DNA of 10,713 nucleotides, from NCBI GenBank assembly GCA_024638525.1, contig JAHEKB010000058.1, forward strand, positions 1 through 10,713. Reading direction: 5' to 3'. Position 1 is the stretch's first letter. The number at the start of each line of letters is the position of its first letter. The stretch is from Bacteroidota bacterium (GTDB lineage Bacteria > Bacteroidota > Bacteroidia > NS11-12g > UBA9320). Below the pieces are notes generated by a model. The model saw nothing but the letters and a program-made list of their open reading frames with translations, had not been told where the DNA came from and did not search any database. A program made the translations under genes and the position numbers. This document shows, piece after piece, positions 1 through 7,333 of the stretch.

Positions 1-1698
1 AGCGGTGATTCTTTTAATATTCACCCATGGCTCTTTGGTTTGATAGACCCAAGGAATATGATCATAGCTGATTTTTCTTGCTGCTTGCTGCTCATAAATG
101 CCGTCGCAGTAAATATTCACTTTGGTTTTGTCCAAGCTGGGTAACTCCAGCTCAAAATCATAAGTCTGATAAGCTTTCAAGTAAAGGTCTTTATCCAATG
201 CAATAGAGCCGTCAGAAAAGCTTATCAATAGGTGTTTTACCTCTCTGATAGGGGTGAGTTTTATCTTGATCTTTGGCTTGTCGTCATTGATGGCCAAAAT
301 CACTGACTTTTCAATATCCAATAAGGCTTGGTTCACCACAAATACGGGTTGAATGATCTCTCCTTTTACTGGGTCAGAGCTGCGGTAGACCACAGGCAAA
401 TCCATATTGATTCCATTAATGGTCAATTGAGCGAAGGGGGTTGTATAGTTCTCTTTTAGATAGGCATTGTATCGATATGTATACTTCAATCCGGGTTCTA
501 TGTCGGCTTGTATATTCTGAAAACTGTGGCCCAGGTAGACATCATTCAATCGAATACTGCTGTCGCCGTAATGAACTATTTCAACCTTGAGTTCATTGTC
601 TCCATATCCAATAACAGCATCAGAGGCCAATACAAAGGCTCTTATACCCAAACTCTTTAGGTATAATTCTTCCAAGGCATCGATTTGCTGCGCAGTAAAC
701 TTGCCATCCTTCTTACCTTGTTCCAAACCTTGGAGAATGAGTTGTGATTTATGGCTTTGTTGCTTTGCCTTTTCCAAGTGAATATGGGCATATGAACCCA
801 ACATTCTTAAATTGGTATGGAAATAATCCCTGGCTTTCATGTCCCCGTCTAGCAATTTCAAATACTCCATGGTTTTACCGTAACGGCTTAAGGTGCCAAA
901 GCCTTGGCTTTTATGCATACTTCTGCTCGCTGCTGCAATCTCTGAACTGCTCATCCCTTTTTCTGATACCAATGCCTCAACATTGAGGCTTACATAGGTC
1001 TCTGGATGAGCAGCTACTATACTATCCAACACTTCCTGACTGCCATAGCTCCACCAAGAGGTATTCCAAAAAATAGCTTTCGTCTCCCAGGGGTTAAGCA
1101 TACCTAGTTGCTCTGGAAAGCGTATCGGGTCAGCAGCCGCATTGAATGCTTCAAGGGCAAGAATTGCACTAGCCGTGTGGTGACCGTGTGTCCTGCGCAA
1201 CCCATTGGTCTCCGGGCTAAATCTGGTAATGATGATATCTGGTTGGAAGGATCGTATCTGATGGACTACTTGCTCTAGTATGTTCTCTTTACCCCAAAAC
1301 TTGAAGGTCTCTTCGTGGGTCTTGGAATATCCAAAATCCTCGGCTGTAGTAAAAAACTGTTCTCCCCCATCTATCCTCCTAGCCGCATAAAGTTCTTGTT
1401 CTCTGATCAATCCGAGTTCTTCGCCGATTTCTTCGCCTATGAGGTTCTGACCTCCGCTGCCATTGGTCAGCGACAAATAGGCAACTTGAGCGTGAACTAC
1501 ATTTTCCAAGTAAGAGATCAAGCGCGTGTTCTCATCGTCGGGATGTGCAGCAATATACAGGATCTTGGTAGGTGTAAGAATGTTCTCAATCTCTAAATTT
1601 ATTTCTGACTCGCTGAGATTATCATAATACCAATCCGACTGTGCAAAGCTGAAAATTGAACAACAAAGCAATACGGCAACAAACTTGAATTTTATCAT
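1..1698 (-). CDS. Exported PIG-L/LmbE-family deacetylase, C-terminus cut by window edge
   Basis: The frame is open from an ATG at 1698 to base 1, giving 566 residues without a stop. Residues 1-20 look like a signal peptide (MIKFKF, then a hydrophobic stretch ending SFAQ), so the protein is probably exported; the Cys pair in the hydrophobic core does not form a good lipobox. The PIG-L metal-binding motif AHPDDE is at residues 51-56, and the second His motif (HGHH) is at 171-174. Between them lies the family-typical run GGQNLIGEE and a later ARRIDGGEQFF. The family are zinc hydrolases that remove N-acetyl groups from sugar conjugates; the substrate here cannot be read from sequence. Residues from about 300 on are not catalytic in character and look rich in beta strands. 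Related large exported proteins run to roughly 800 residues, so perhaps a third is missing. No clear Shine-Dalgarno site or strong promoter is visible upstream. The family call is sure; the substrate is unknown. Confidence 0.9.
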   Translation of the reverse strand, partial: MIKFKFVAVLLCCSIFSFAQSDWYYDNLSESEINLEIENILTPTKILYIAAHPDDENTRLISYLENVVHAQVAYLSLTNGSGGQNLIGEEIGEELGLIREQELYAARRIDGGEQFFTTAEDFGYSKTHEETFKFWGKENILEQVVHQIRSFQPDIIITRFSPETNGLRRTHGHHTASAILALEAFNAAADPIRFPEQLGMLNPWETKAIFWNTSWWSYGSQEVLDSIVAAHPETYVSLNVEALVSEKGMSSSEIAAASRSMHKSQGFGTLSRYGKTMEYLKLLDGDMKARDYFHTNLRMLGSYAHIHLEKAKQQSHKSQLILQGLEQGKKDGKFTAQQIDALEELYLKSLGIRAFVLASDAVIGYGDNELKVEIVHYGDSSIRLNDVYLGHSFQNIQADIEPGLKYTYRYNAYLKENYTTPFAQLTINGINMDLPVVYRSSDPVKGEIIQPVFVVNQALLDIEKSVILAINDDKPKIKIKLTPIREVKHLLISFSDGSIALDKDLYLKAYQTYDFELELPSLDKTKVNIYCDGIYEQQAARKISYDHIPWVYQTKEPWVNIKRITA

Positions 1699-1741
1699 AA
1701 TTTAAGGCTGGAACAAATTAACGGGATAAAGCCGTAAATAG

Positions 1742-1772
1742 TTCGCAATTGTACCTGCATAACTTATCTTCG
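1742..1772 (+). promoter_or_regulatory. Candidate Bacteroidota-type promoter for uvrB
   Basis: TTCG at 1742-1745 is separated by 19 bases from TATCTTCG at 1765-1772. This fits the Bacteroidota consensus (TTTG, about 19 bases, TAnnTTTG) with one mismatch in each box. It would place transcription start only about ten bases before the uvrB ATG at 1789, so the leader would be nearly absent. No CTGT-N8-ACAG LexA-like palindrome was seen in this gap, so SOS control is not evident. The site is short and degenerate, hence the moderate confidence. Confidence 0.4.
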
Positions 1773-1788
1773 GCGGTTTGCTTGTCCT

Positions 1789-3786
1789 ATGAAATTTGAA
1801 CTTCAATCCGACTTTATACCTACCGGTGATCAGCCCAATGCCATAAAACTATTGACTGAGGGATTGGAGCAGGGGCTGCCAGCTCAAACCCTTTTAGGAG
1901 TAACGGGTTCCGGCAAAACCTTCACCATGGCCAATGTGATTCAAAATGTACAAAAGCCGACATTGATTATCAGTCACAACAAAACTTTGGTGGCACAACT
2001 CTATTCAGAGTTCAAGCATTTCTTTCCTGAAAATTCTGTTCAGTATTTTGTGTCATACTACGATTACTACCAACCTGAAGCCTTTATCCCAACTACCAAT
2101 ACCTACATTGAGAAAGACCTGAACATCAATGATGAAATTGAGAAGATGAGGCTTCAAACCACTTCAGCTCTGCTTTCGGGTAGAAGGGATGTAATCGTTG
2201 TGGCATCGGTTTCCTGTATTTATGGTGCTGGGAACCCCGATGACTATGAAGATTCCATCATACGATTGGAACAAGGCCAAAAAGTGAGTAGAAATTCAGT
2301 TTTACACGCTTTGGTGAATAGCCTTTATTCCAGAACTACTGCAGAATTTAAAAGGGGCACATTCAGGGTGAAAGGCGATACCGTTGATATTCATTTGGCC
2401 TATGATGACTTTGCAATCCGCTTGAGTTTTTTTGGTAATGAAATTGAAGAGATCAGCAGCATTGATGCTATTAGCGCCCAAAAAATTGACACCCTTGAAC
2501 ATGTTGCCATATTCCCGGCAAATCTTTTTGTCACCCCAAAAGAACGGCTTCAACGGGCTATTTCAGCCATTCAGGATGATATGGTCAAACAGGTGGATTT
2601 CTTTAAGGAAAACAAGAAATACCTAGAAGCTAAGCGCTTGGAAGAGCGGACTGAGTTCGATATGGAGATGATGCGCGAACTGGGCTATTGCAACGGGATA
2701 GAGAATTACAGCCGATACATGGACAATAGGAAAGCCGGTCAAAGACCGTTTTGCCTTATCGATTATTTTCCCGAGGATTTTCTCATGATCATAGATGAGA
2801 GTCATGTAACCATTCCGCAAGTCAGAGCGATGTATGGCGGGGATAGATCTAGAAAGATTAATCTGGTAGATTACGGATTTAGGCTGCCAGCAGCTCTGGA
2901 CAATAGACCTTTAAAATTTGAAGAGTTCAGTACATTGATCAATCAAGTAGTCTATGTGAGTGCCACACCGGCGGATCATGAAATAACAGAGAGTGAAGGA
3001 GTTATTGTGGAGCAGGTGATTAGGCCAACGGGATTATTAGACCCGATGATAGAGGTCAAACCCTGTACTAATCAGGTGGATGACCTTCTTGAGGAGATAG
3101 ACGAGAGAGTGAAGATGGGTGATAGGGTGCTGGTGACCACTTTGACCAAGAGAATGGCCGAAGAACTGGATAAGTACATAAGGAATCTTGGAATATCTTC
3201 AACCTATATTCATTCTGAAGTCAAGACCCTGGATAGGGTAGAAATATTAGAGCGCTTGAGAACCGGTGTCATTGATGTTTTGATTGGGGTGAATCTCCTT
3301 AGAGAAGGCCTGGATTTACCTGAAGTCTCTCTCGTGGCTATCATGGATGCCGACAAAGAAGGTTTTTTGAGATCAGAGCGCTCCCTTGTTCAAACCATTG
3401 GTAGAGCGGCTAGAAATGTGAACGGAAGAGTAGTGATGTATGCCGATAAGATCACAGAGAGCATGCGCAAAACCATGGAGGAAACCGAAAGAAGACGCAA
3501 GTTGCAGGAAGAATACAACAAAAAGCACGGCATAGAGCCTAAGACCATACGCAAGGACAAGGCTTCTGCATTGTCTCAAGGTGGCAGCCTGAGTACGGAG
3601 TATGTAGAAAAGAGTATTGCCTATGACCCCATAGTTAGTTATATGGATGAAAAGGGACTGACCAAAGCCATAGAACACACCAAAGCCGCTATGCTCAAAG
3701 CTGCCAAACAGATGGATTTCATGGAAGCCGCTCGCTTGAGAGACGAGATGAAAGTCCTAGAACAAAAACTCTCTGAGTTCAACTAA
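1789..3786 (+). CDS. uvrB: Excinuclease ABC subunit B (UvrB)
   Basis: UvrB is the DNA damage-verifying helicase-like subunit of UvrABC nucleotide excision repair. It is loaded by UvrA, opens the strands around a lesion and recruits UvrC for incision, in the cytoplasm. The 665 residues match the usual length. Walker A GVTGSGKT is at 37-44; the YYDYYQPEAF stretch that begins the damage-probing beta-hairpin region is at about 90-99; the Walker B-type DESH box is at 336-339; SATP is at 391-394; helicase motifs V and VI (GVNLLREGLDLPE, then QTIGRAARN) fall at about 500-543. A C-terminal UVR coiled-coil motif for UvrA/UvrC contact lies at about 625-660. The ATG is the natural start because the protein begins in the conserved N-terminal sequence (FIPTGDQPNAI). 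The gene stands alone, divergent from the deacetylase, and ends 11 bases from the convergent dehydrogenase. Nothing is missing or odd. Confidence 0.98.
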   Translation: MKFELQSDFIPTGDQPNAIKLLTEGLEQGLPAQTLLGVTGSGKTFTMANVIQNVQKPTLIISHNKTLVAQLYSEFKHFFPENSVQYFVSYYDYYQPEAFIPTTNTYIEKDLNINDEIEKMRLQTTSALLSGRRDVIVVASVSCIYGAGNPDDYEDSIIRLEQGQKVSRNSVLHALVNSLYSRTTAEFKRGTFRVKGDTVDIHLAYDDFAIRLSFFGNEIEEISSIDAISAQKIDTLEHVAIFPANLFVTPKERLQRAISAIQDDMVKQVDFFKENKKYLEAKRLEERTEFDMEMMRELGYCNGIENYSRYMDNRKAGQRPFCLIDYFPEDFLMIIDESHVTIPQVRAMYGGDRSRKINLVDYGFRLPAALDNRPLKFEEFSTLINQVVYVSATPADHEITESEGVIVEQVIRPTGLLDPMIEVKPCTNQVDDLLEEIDERVKMGDRVLVTTLTKRMAEELDKYIRNLGISSTYIHSEVKTLDRVEILERLRTGVIDVLIGVNLLREGLDLPEVSLVAIMDADKEGFLRSERSLVQTIGRAARNVNGRVVMYADKITESMRKTMEETERRRKLQEEYNKKHGIEPKTIRKDKASALSQGGSLSTEYVEKSIAYDPIVSYMDEKGLTKAIEHTKAAMLKAAKQMDFMEAARLRDEMKVLEQKLSEFN

Positions 3787-3797
3787 TTATTTGGCAA

Positions 3798-5054
3798 TCA
3801 GGCGCTTGTCGCCTCAGCTTCTTGAGGCAGAAGTTCAGTTAGGCTCAATTCCAGAGCCTTTCTACTCAAACCCGTCGTTTTTTGGTTGAATTGATGCAAT
3901 TTGATCATTTGCCTTTCTATGGTCTCTGTTGAGTCTTGAAGTATGGCAATGTCTTCCACTTCCGCATCGTGGCTCATTAGATAACCAAAGGTTCTGGCCA
4001 TACCACAATTTGCTACAAAATCAGGAATAACTGCGATGTGATTGTCTGCATGCACCGAGATAGGCCCTAGAAAGATCTCTTTATCAGCAAATGGGACATT
4101 GGCTCCACAACTGATCACTTCCATTCCCCCTTCAATCATAGCATCTACCTGTTCTCTGGTCACTAGTCGAGAACCTGCTCCAGGAATGAAAATTTCGGCA
4201 CCTAAGCTCCAAATTTCGGCATTGGTTTGTTCAAAGCTCAACATATTATCTGCGTGTAATGTATTGCCTTTTCTATTCATGAACAGTTCCGTGATTTCGT
4301 CTTCGCCGAAGCCTTCTTTGTTGATCAATCCTCCTGCTCGATCAATAATACCAATGATTCTTACTCCATGTTTGGCAAGGTAGAAAGCCGCTGCTGCTGA
4401 GACATTGCCCCAACCTTGTATGATAGCTCTTTTATAAGGAAGTGTTCCCCCCCAAATATTATAGAAATGCCTCACTGATTCTGTAACTCCCCAACCGGTA
4501 ATCATGTCTGAAATGGTATAACGTTTTGAAACGTCAGGGGTAAATCGATCATCAACTATTGGAAGAAGCACTCCTGTTTGCAATCGAGTGATCGCTTGAA
4601 GTTTATCTACTCTGGAATAATCCTTGAAATATCCTTGAACAACTCCTTCTTGAGGATGCAGCACTCCAATGTCTGCTGTATAAGGAATTACCTCTCCGTA
4701 TTGATCTACATTCATGTCTCCTCCGGTGCCATAGTAGTTTCTCAACATGGGAGCAACGGCTTTATACCATCGTCGGAGAACACCCTCTTTTCTAGGATCG
4801 CTTGGATCAAAATTTATTCCTGATTTTGCTCCTCCTATTGGAGGACCCGCCACTGTGAACTTAATCTCCATGGTTTTGGCCAGTGATTCTACTTCGCGCT
4901 TGTTTAGTCCTGGACGCATGCGGGTTCCGCCACCGGCTGCTCCATTTCTAAGCGAATTGATGACCACCCAGCCCTCTGCCTCAGTCTCGGAGTCTTTCCA
5001 CTCAAAGACAATTTCTGGCCTTTTATTCTCGAATTGTTTTAAAAGCTTCTCCAT
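3798..5054 (-). CDS. Glu/Leu/Phe/Val dehydrogenase family protein
   Basis: This family catalyses NAD(P)-dependent oxidative deamination of an amino acid to its 2-oxo acid and ammonium, or the reverse. In the 418 residues, the substrate domain has GGGTR at 41-45, a substrate-binding Lys at 65 (MEIKFTVAG), the catalytic Lys at 77 (GGAKSGI) and a candidate catalytic Asp at 113 (GTGGDMN). The 12- and 36-residue spacings resemble leucine dehydrogenase more than classical glutamate dehydrogenase. The nucleotide-binding domain has GWGNVSAAAA at 214-223 and an acidic residue (Asp238) after the second strand, compatible with NAD. Two glycines usual in the family are serines: GGAKSGI for GGAKGGI, and GNVS for GNVG. 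The protein is longer than typical leucine dehydrogenases (about 360). Its ATG overlaps the anmK stop by one base (TAATG), so it is probably translated by coupling from the anmK message. The family is sure; the preferred amino acid is not. Confidence 0.9.
   Translation of the reverse strand: MEKLLKQFENKRPEIVFEWKDSETEAEGWVVINSLRNGAAGGGTRMRPGLNKREVESLAKTMEIKFTVAGPPIGGAKSGINFDPSDPRKEGVLRRWYKAVAPMLRNYYGTGGDMNVDQYGEVIPYTADIGVLHPQEGVVQGYFKDYSRVDKLQAITRLQTGVLLPIVDDRFTPDVSKRYTISDMITGWGVTESVRHFYNIWGGTLPYKRAIIQGWGNVSAAAAFYLAKHGVRIIGIIDRAGGLINKEGFGEDEITELFMNRKGNTLHADNMLSFEQTNAEIWSLGAEIFIPGAGSRLVTREQVDAMIEGGMEVISCGANVPFADKEIFLGPISVHADNHIAVIPDFVANCGMARTFGYLMSHDAEVEDIAILQDSTETIERQMIKLHQFNQKTTGLSRKALELSLTELLPQEAEATSA
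3800..3828. other. Two overlapping, mutually exclusive stem-loops at the convergent uvrB/dehydrogenase ends
   Basis: AGGCG (3800-3804) pairs with CGCCT (3810-3814) around a five-base loop. GCCTCA (3811-3816) pairs with TGAGGC (3823-3828), with a possible G-U closing pair that leaves a CTTC loop. The two stems share 3811-3814, so only one can form at a time. They lie just past the uvrB stop and inside the last codons of the opposing dehydrogenase. Neither is followed by a T-run on either strand, so they do not fit a classical intrinsic terminator. A role in ending convergent transcription is only a guess. Confidence 0.25.
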
Positions 5055-6145
5055 TAAATAAGTTTAGAAAAATCACCATAGAGAGCACCAGCAACTGAAT
5101 TGTCACTCGCACCTGTAACATTAGCCAGCACATTGACTTGATTCTTGACCCTTAGAACTCCCAGTAGAGCGAAACACAAGGCCTCTTTATAATTGACTAC
5201 TTGCGGATCTGGAACCACCACCTCTGCATCTGTATGGCTTCTCAAATGGTCAACCAAAGTGGGGTTAAAAGCACCACCGCCTGTTACAAATAGGCGTTTA
5301 GCCCCTGAATCACCACTGCTTAGGTCGTGAACGTTGTTCCCAACTTGTTGAGCGATGTGATCGCAAAGAGTTTTCATTTTATCTTCTTTCTTGGCGTATG
5401 AATTTCTCACATAATGCCAGAAATTTCTGCTGATCCATTCCCTACCAAGACTTTTTGGAGGTTCATACTGATAGAAATCAATATCATTAAGATCTGCAAG
5501 CAGGTCGTAGTCAACATTTCCCTTGGCCGCTATGAGCCCATCCTCATCGAATTCTTGATTGAACTCCCTGGCTATGCGGTTTAGAACAATATTACAGGGA
5601 CATATATCATAGGCGATTCGCACTCCACTTATGCTCGCAGAGATATTGGCAAATCCTCCCAGATTCAGGCAGAGATCGAATTCGCCGAATAAATAATGAT
5701 CAGCTATTCCAACCAGGGGAGCGCCTTCGCCCCCGAGTACCACATCTAAATACCTGAAGTCTGTAACCGTAGGTATACCGGTAATTCCATAGATGACATT
5801 CCCATTTCCCACTTGAACACTGACATGGTTCTCGGGTTGATGAAATACCGTATGTCCATGCGATGCGATGAGTTCTGCCTCCAGTTGATTGTCTTTGAGA
5901 AACTGATTAATGCTCTCGCCGATGAACTGTCCGTAAAATCTATCGGTCTTATAAAAGACCAACGAATTTTGATGCCTCAATTTAGAGAGTCTCAACCTCC
6001 ACTTGTCCCCGTATGGGATGGTAGTGGCTGCGTTGATGGTATAATCCCACTTGCCTTCTTCTTGTTCGCTTAGACTAACATGCGCCAAATCAAGTCCATC
6101 CATAGATGTTCCAGACATAACTCCGACTATATTATATGTTCTCAT
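5054..6145 (-). CDS. anmK: Anhydro-N-acetylmuramic acid kinase (AnmK)
   Basis: AnmK opens the 1,6-anhydro ring of anhydro-MurNAc released during peptidoglycan turnover and phosphorylates it to MurNAc-6-phosphate, using ATP, in the cytoplasm. The 363 residues match the family length (about 370). The phosphate-binding loop MSGTSMDG is at 10-17; HGHT at 96-99 corresponds to the usual HGQT; GGEGAPLV is at 138-145; NLGGFANIS is at 161-169; the catalytic Asp is Asp180 in DICPCN; VTGGG is at 287-291. The DICPCN box departs from the DTGPGN of proteobacterial enzymes, but the Asp and Asn are kept. I believe this is common in the phylum. A good promoter lies about 56 bases upstream. The stop overlaps the start of the following dehydrogenase gene. 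No murQ, nagZ or ampG homologue is visible nearby, so the rest of the recycling pathway is encoded elsewhere if present. Confidence 0.96.
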   Translation of the reverse strand: MRTYNIVGVMSGTSMDGLDLAHVSLSEQEEGKWDYTINAATTIPYGDKWRLRLSKLRHQNSLVFYKTDRFYGQFIGESINQFLKDNQLEAELIASHGHTVFHQPENHVSVQVGNGNVIYGITGIPTVTDFRYLDVVLGGEGAPLVGIADHYLFGEFDLCLNLGGFANISASISGVRIAYDICPCNIVLNRIAREFNQEFDEDGLIAAKGNVDYDLLADLNDIDFYQYEPPKSLGREWISRNFWHYVRNSYAKKEDKMKTLCDHIAQQVGNNVHDLSSGDSGAKRLFVTGGGAFNPTLVDHLRSHTDAEVVVPDPQVVNYKEALCFALLGVLRVKNQVNVLANVTGASDNSVAGALYGDFSKLI

Positions 6146-6200
6146 AATGCTTTCTTTTTCTGATCTAATGCCCCAACTCCTCTATACTATTAGGATGGAA

Positions 6201-6231
6201 CAAAATTAGAATTAATAGCGCCTTCTGCAAA
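6201..6231 (-). promoter_or_regulatory. Bacteroidota-type promoter of the anmK-dehydrogenase unit
   Basis: Read on the minus strand, TTTG (6231-6228) is followed by a 19-base spacer and TAATTTTG (6208-6201). This matches the Bacteroidota -33/-7 consensus at every fixed position with the preferred spacing. Transcription would start near 6195, leaving a leader of about 50 bases before the anmK ATG. It is the best promoter in the window and probably drives both genes, since no gap exists between them for a second one. Confidence 0.65.
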
Positions 6232-6299
6232 CCACTCGTGCTTTATTAAAATCAAACCCTCTGTACTCCAATTCTAAGCTGCTAAAACCGCTTTATGTT

Positions 6300-6307
6300 T
6301 AACTTTG
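6300..6307 (+). promoter_or_regulatory. Candidate -7 box for the barrel protein-prenyltransferase unit
   Basis: TAACTTTG at 6300-6307 is a perfect TAnnTTTG -7 element, but I see no TTTG at the expected -33 position. An overlapping alternative, TATGTTTA at 6294-6301, has one mismatch. Either would start transcription within about ten bases of the ATG at 6317, so the mRNA would be almost leaderless. The box covers the TTG at 6305, which argues that this TTG is not the real start codon of the following gene. Confidence 0.4.
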
Positions 6308-6316
6308 AATCCTTCA

Positions 6317-7333
6317 ATGTATACTAGAATACTGCTCATCCTTGGCCTAGTTTTCATGAGCTTTGCACTTAAAGCTCAGAATCGCCTTGCCTACGGTTTG
6401 AATTTGAACTTCAATGCTCCCATGGTTCAACAAAAGCAAACCGGCTTTTCTTCCAACGGTGGACTGGGAGGTGGTATGTTCATGGAAATCCCGTTCTCAC
6501 CCATGTCCTTGTCATTTTCTAATCGCATCCAATTCAATAGCGTTTCATATTTCAGCCCGACAATTGGATCCAATGTTCGGTCAGACAATTTCGAGTTGAA
6601 TTTGGGCGTCAAAGAATACTTTGCAAGCTTAGACTCCTCCGCACTTTTTCTCCATATTACGCCTTCATATACAAGCTTAAGCAGCTCACTAAACGGGCCA
6701 AAGGCCGCTACTCAAAAACGCGTTAACTATTCCAATAGCTTGAATCACAGATTTGACTTTGGAATCAGCCCTGGCATGGAAATTCAATTGTCTCAACGGG
6801 TTGGTCTTGAGCTTTCCTATACTTTTTATGTAAATACCACAGCCAACGACAGCTTGTTTGACGGTAGACCAAATATGCTTAGACTTGGGCTTAACCTTCG
6901 CTTTGGTGGTCAGGACAAAAGTGGTGGCTTAAAGAAAATGATGAGAGAATCACTAGAAGGATTGAGTAAGGACACTCTCTATATTGTAAATAGATCATGT
7001 TCAGATAAGATGACAGATGATCTATTGAATCAGTTGTTTGAACAGTACTACGATCACTCCGCTATGCGTATCATCTCGGATGAGGAGATCGGCGATCTCA
7101 GCCGGAAAAATGAAGATCATTTTTTTGCTATTGTAGGCGCGCTTTTTGGAGGAGAATCCGAGCCTGAATCTACCGGCATATACCTGCTCAATAGCGAATT
7201 TGAAATCTGTGATTTTCCCTTTCCAGTGCTCACGACATATAGAGACCCCATGGGTGCTCCATGTTTTGATAACCGAAGTATCAGTGCACAAGCTATAATC
7301 ACCTTTAATAAAAGACTCAAAAACAGATCTTGA
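6317..7333 (+). CDS. Exported outer-membrane beta-barrel protein with an unrecognised C-terminal domain
   Basis: I do not recognise a named family. The 338 residues start with a clear signal peptide (charged MYTR, hydrophobic core, ALKAQ ending at residue 21). Residues 22-196 alternate hydrophobic and polar residues in strand-like segments rich in Gly, Ser and Asn, closing with LGLNLRF, as in small outer-membrane barrels of this phylum. A Gly/Lys linker (about 197-218) leads to a C-terminal domain (about 219-338) of mixed alpha/beta character: a strand at TLYIVN, an amphipathic helix at about 230-245, then strands at MRIISD and FFAIVG. It holds all three cysteines of the mature protein (228, 298, 316). 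This tail would most likely face the periplasm. ATG 6317 is preferred over the in-frame TTG at 6305 because it puts the signal peptide at the N-terminus and the TTG lies inside a promoter-like box. The stop overlaps the next gene by four bases. Function is unknown. Confidence 0.8.
   Translation: MYTRILLILGLVFMSFALKAQNRLAYGLNLNFNAPMVQQKQTGFSSNGGLGGGMFMEIPFSPMSLSFSNRIQFNSVSYFSPTIGSNVRSDNFELNLGVKEYFASLDSSALFLHITPSYTSLSSSLNGPKAATQKRVNYSNSLNHRFDFGISPGMEIQLSQRVGLELSYTFYVNTTANDSLFDGRPNMLRLGLNLRFGGQDKSGGLKKMMRESLEGLSKDTLYIVNRSCSDKMTDDLLNQLFEQYYDHSAMRIISDEEIGDLSRKNEDHFFAIVGALFGGESEPESTGIYLLNSEFEICDFPFPVLTTYRDPMGAPCFDNRSISAQAIITFNKRLKNRS

Noticed and set aside
1315..1596. 93-codon plus-strand open frame opposite the deacetylase N-terminal region
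   Set aside because: It is antisense to the AHPDDE-containing catalytic domain and has no recognisable motif or start signal.
1699..1788. LexA/SOS box or a promoter for the deacetylase in the uvrB divergent gap
   Set aside because: No CTGT-N8-ACAG or similar palindrome is present. On the minus strand the best -7 candidate (TTAATTTG) has a mismatch in a key position, and the nearest TTG is 24 bases away, too far for the usual spacing.
3373..3678. 101-codon minus-strand open frame opposite the 3' part of uvrB
   Set aside because: It is a shadow frame antisense to conserved helicase motifs and the UVR region, with no independent support.
6305..6316. TTG at 6305 as the start of the barrel protein gene (342 residues)
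   Set aside because: It would put four residues before a well-formed signal peptide and lies within the TAACTTTG promoter-like box. ATG 6317 is simpler.
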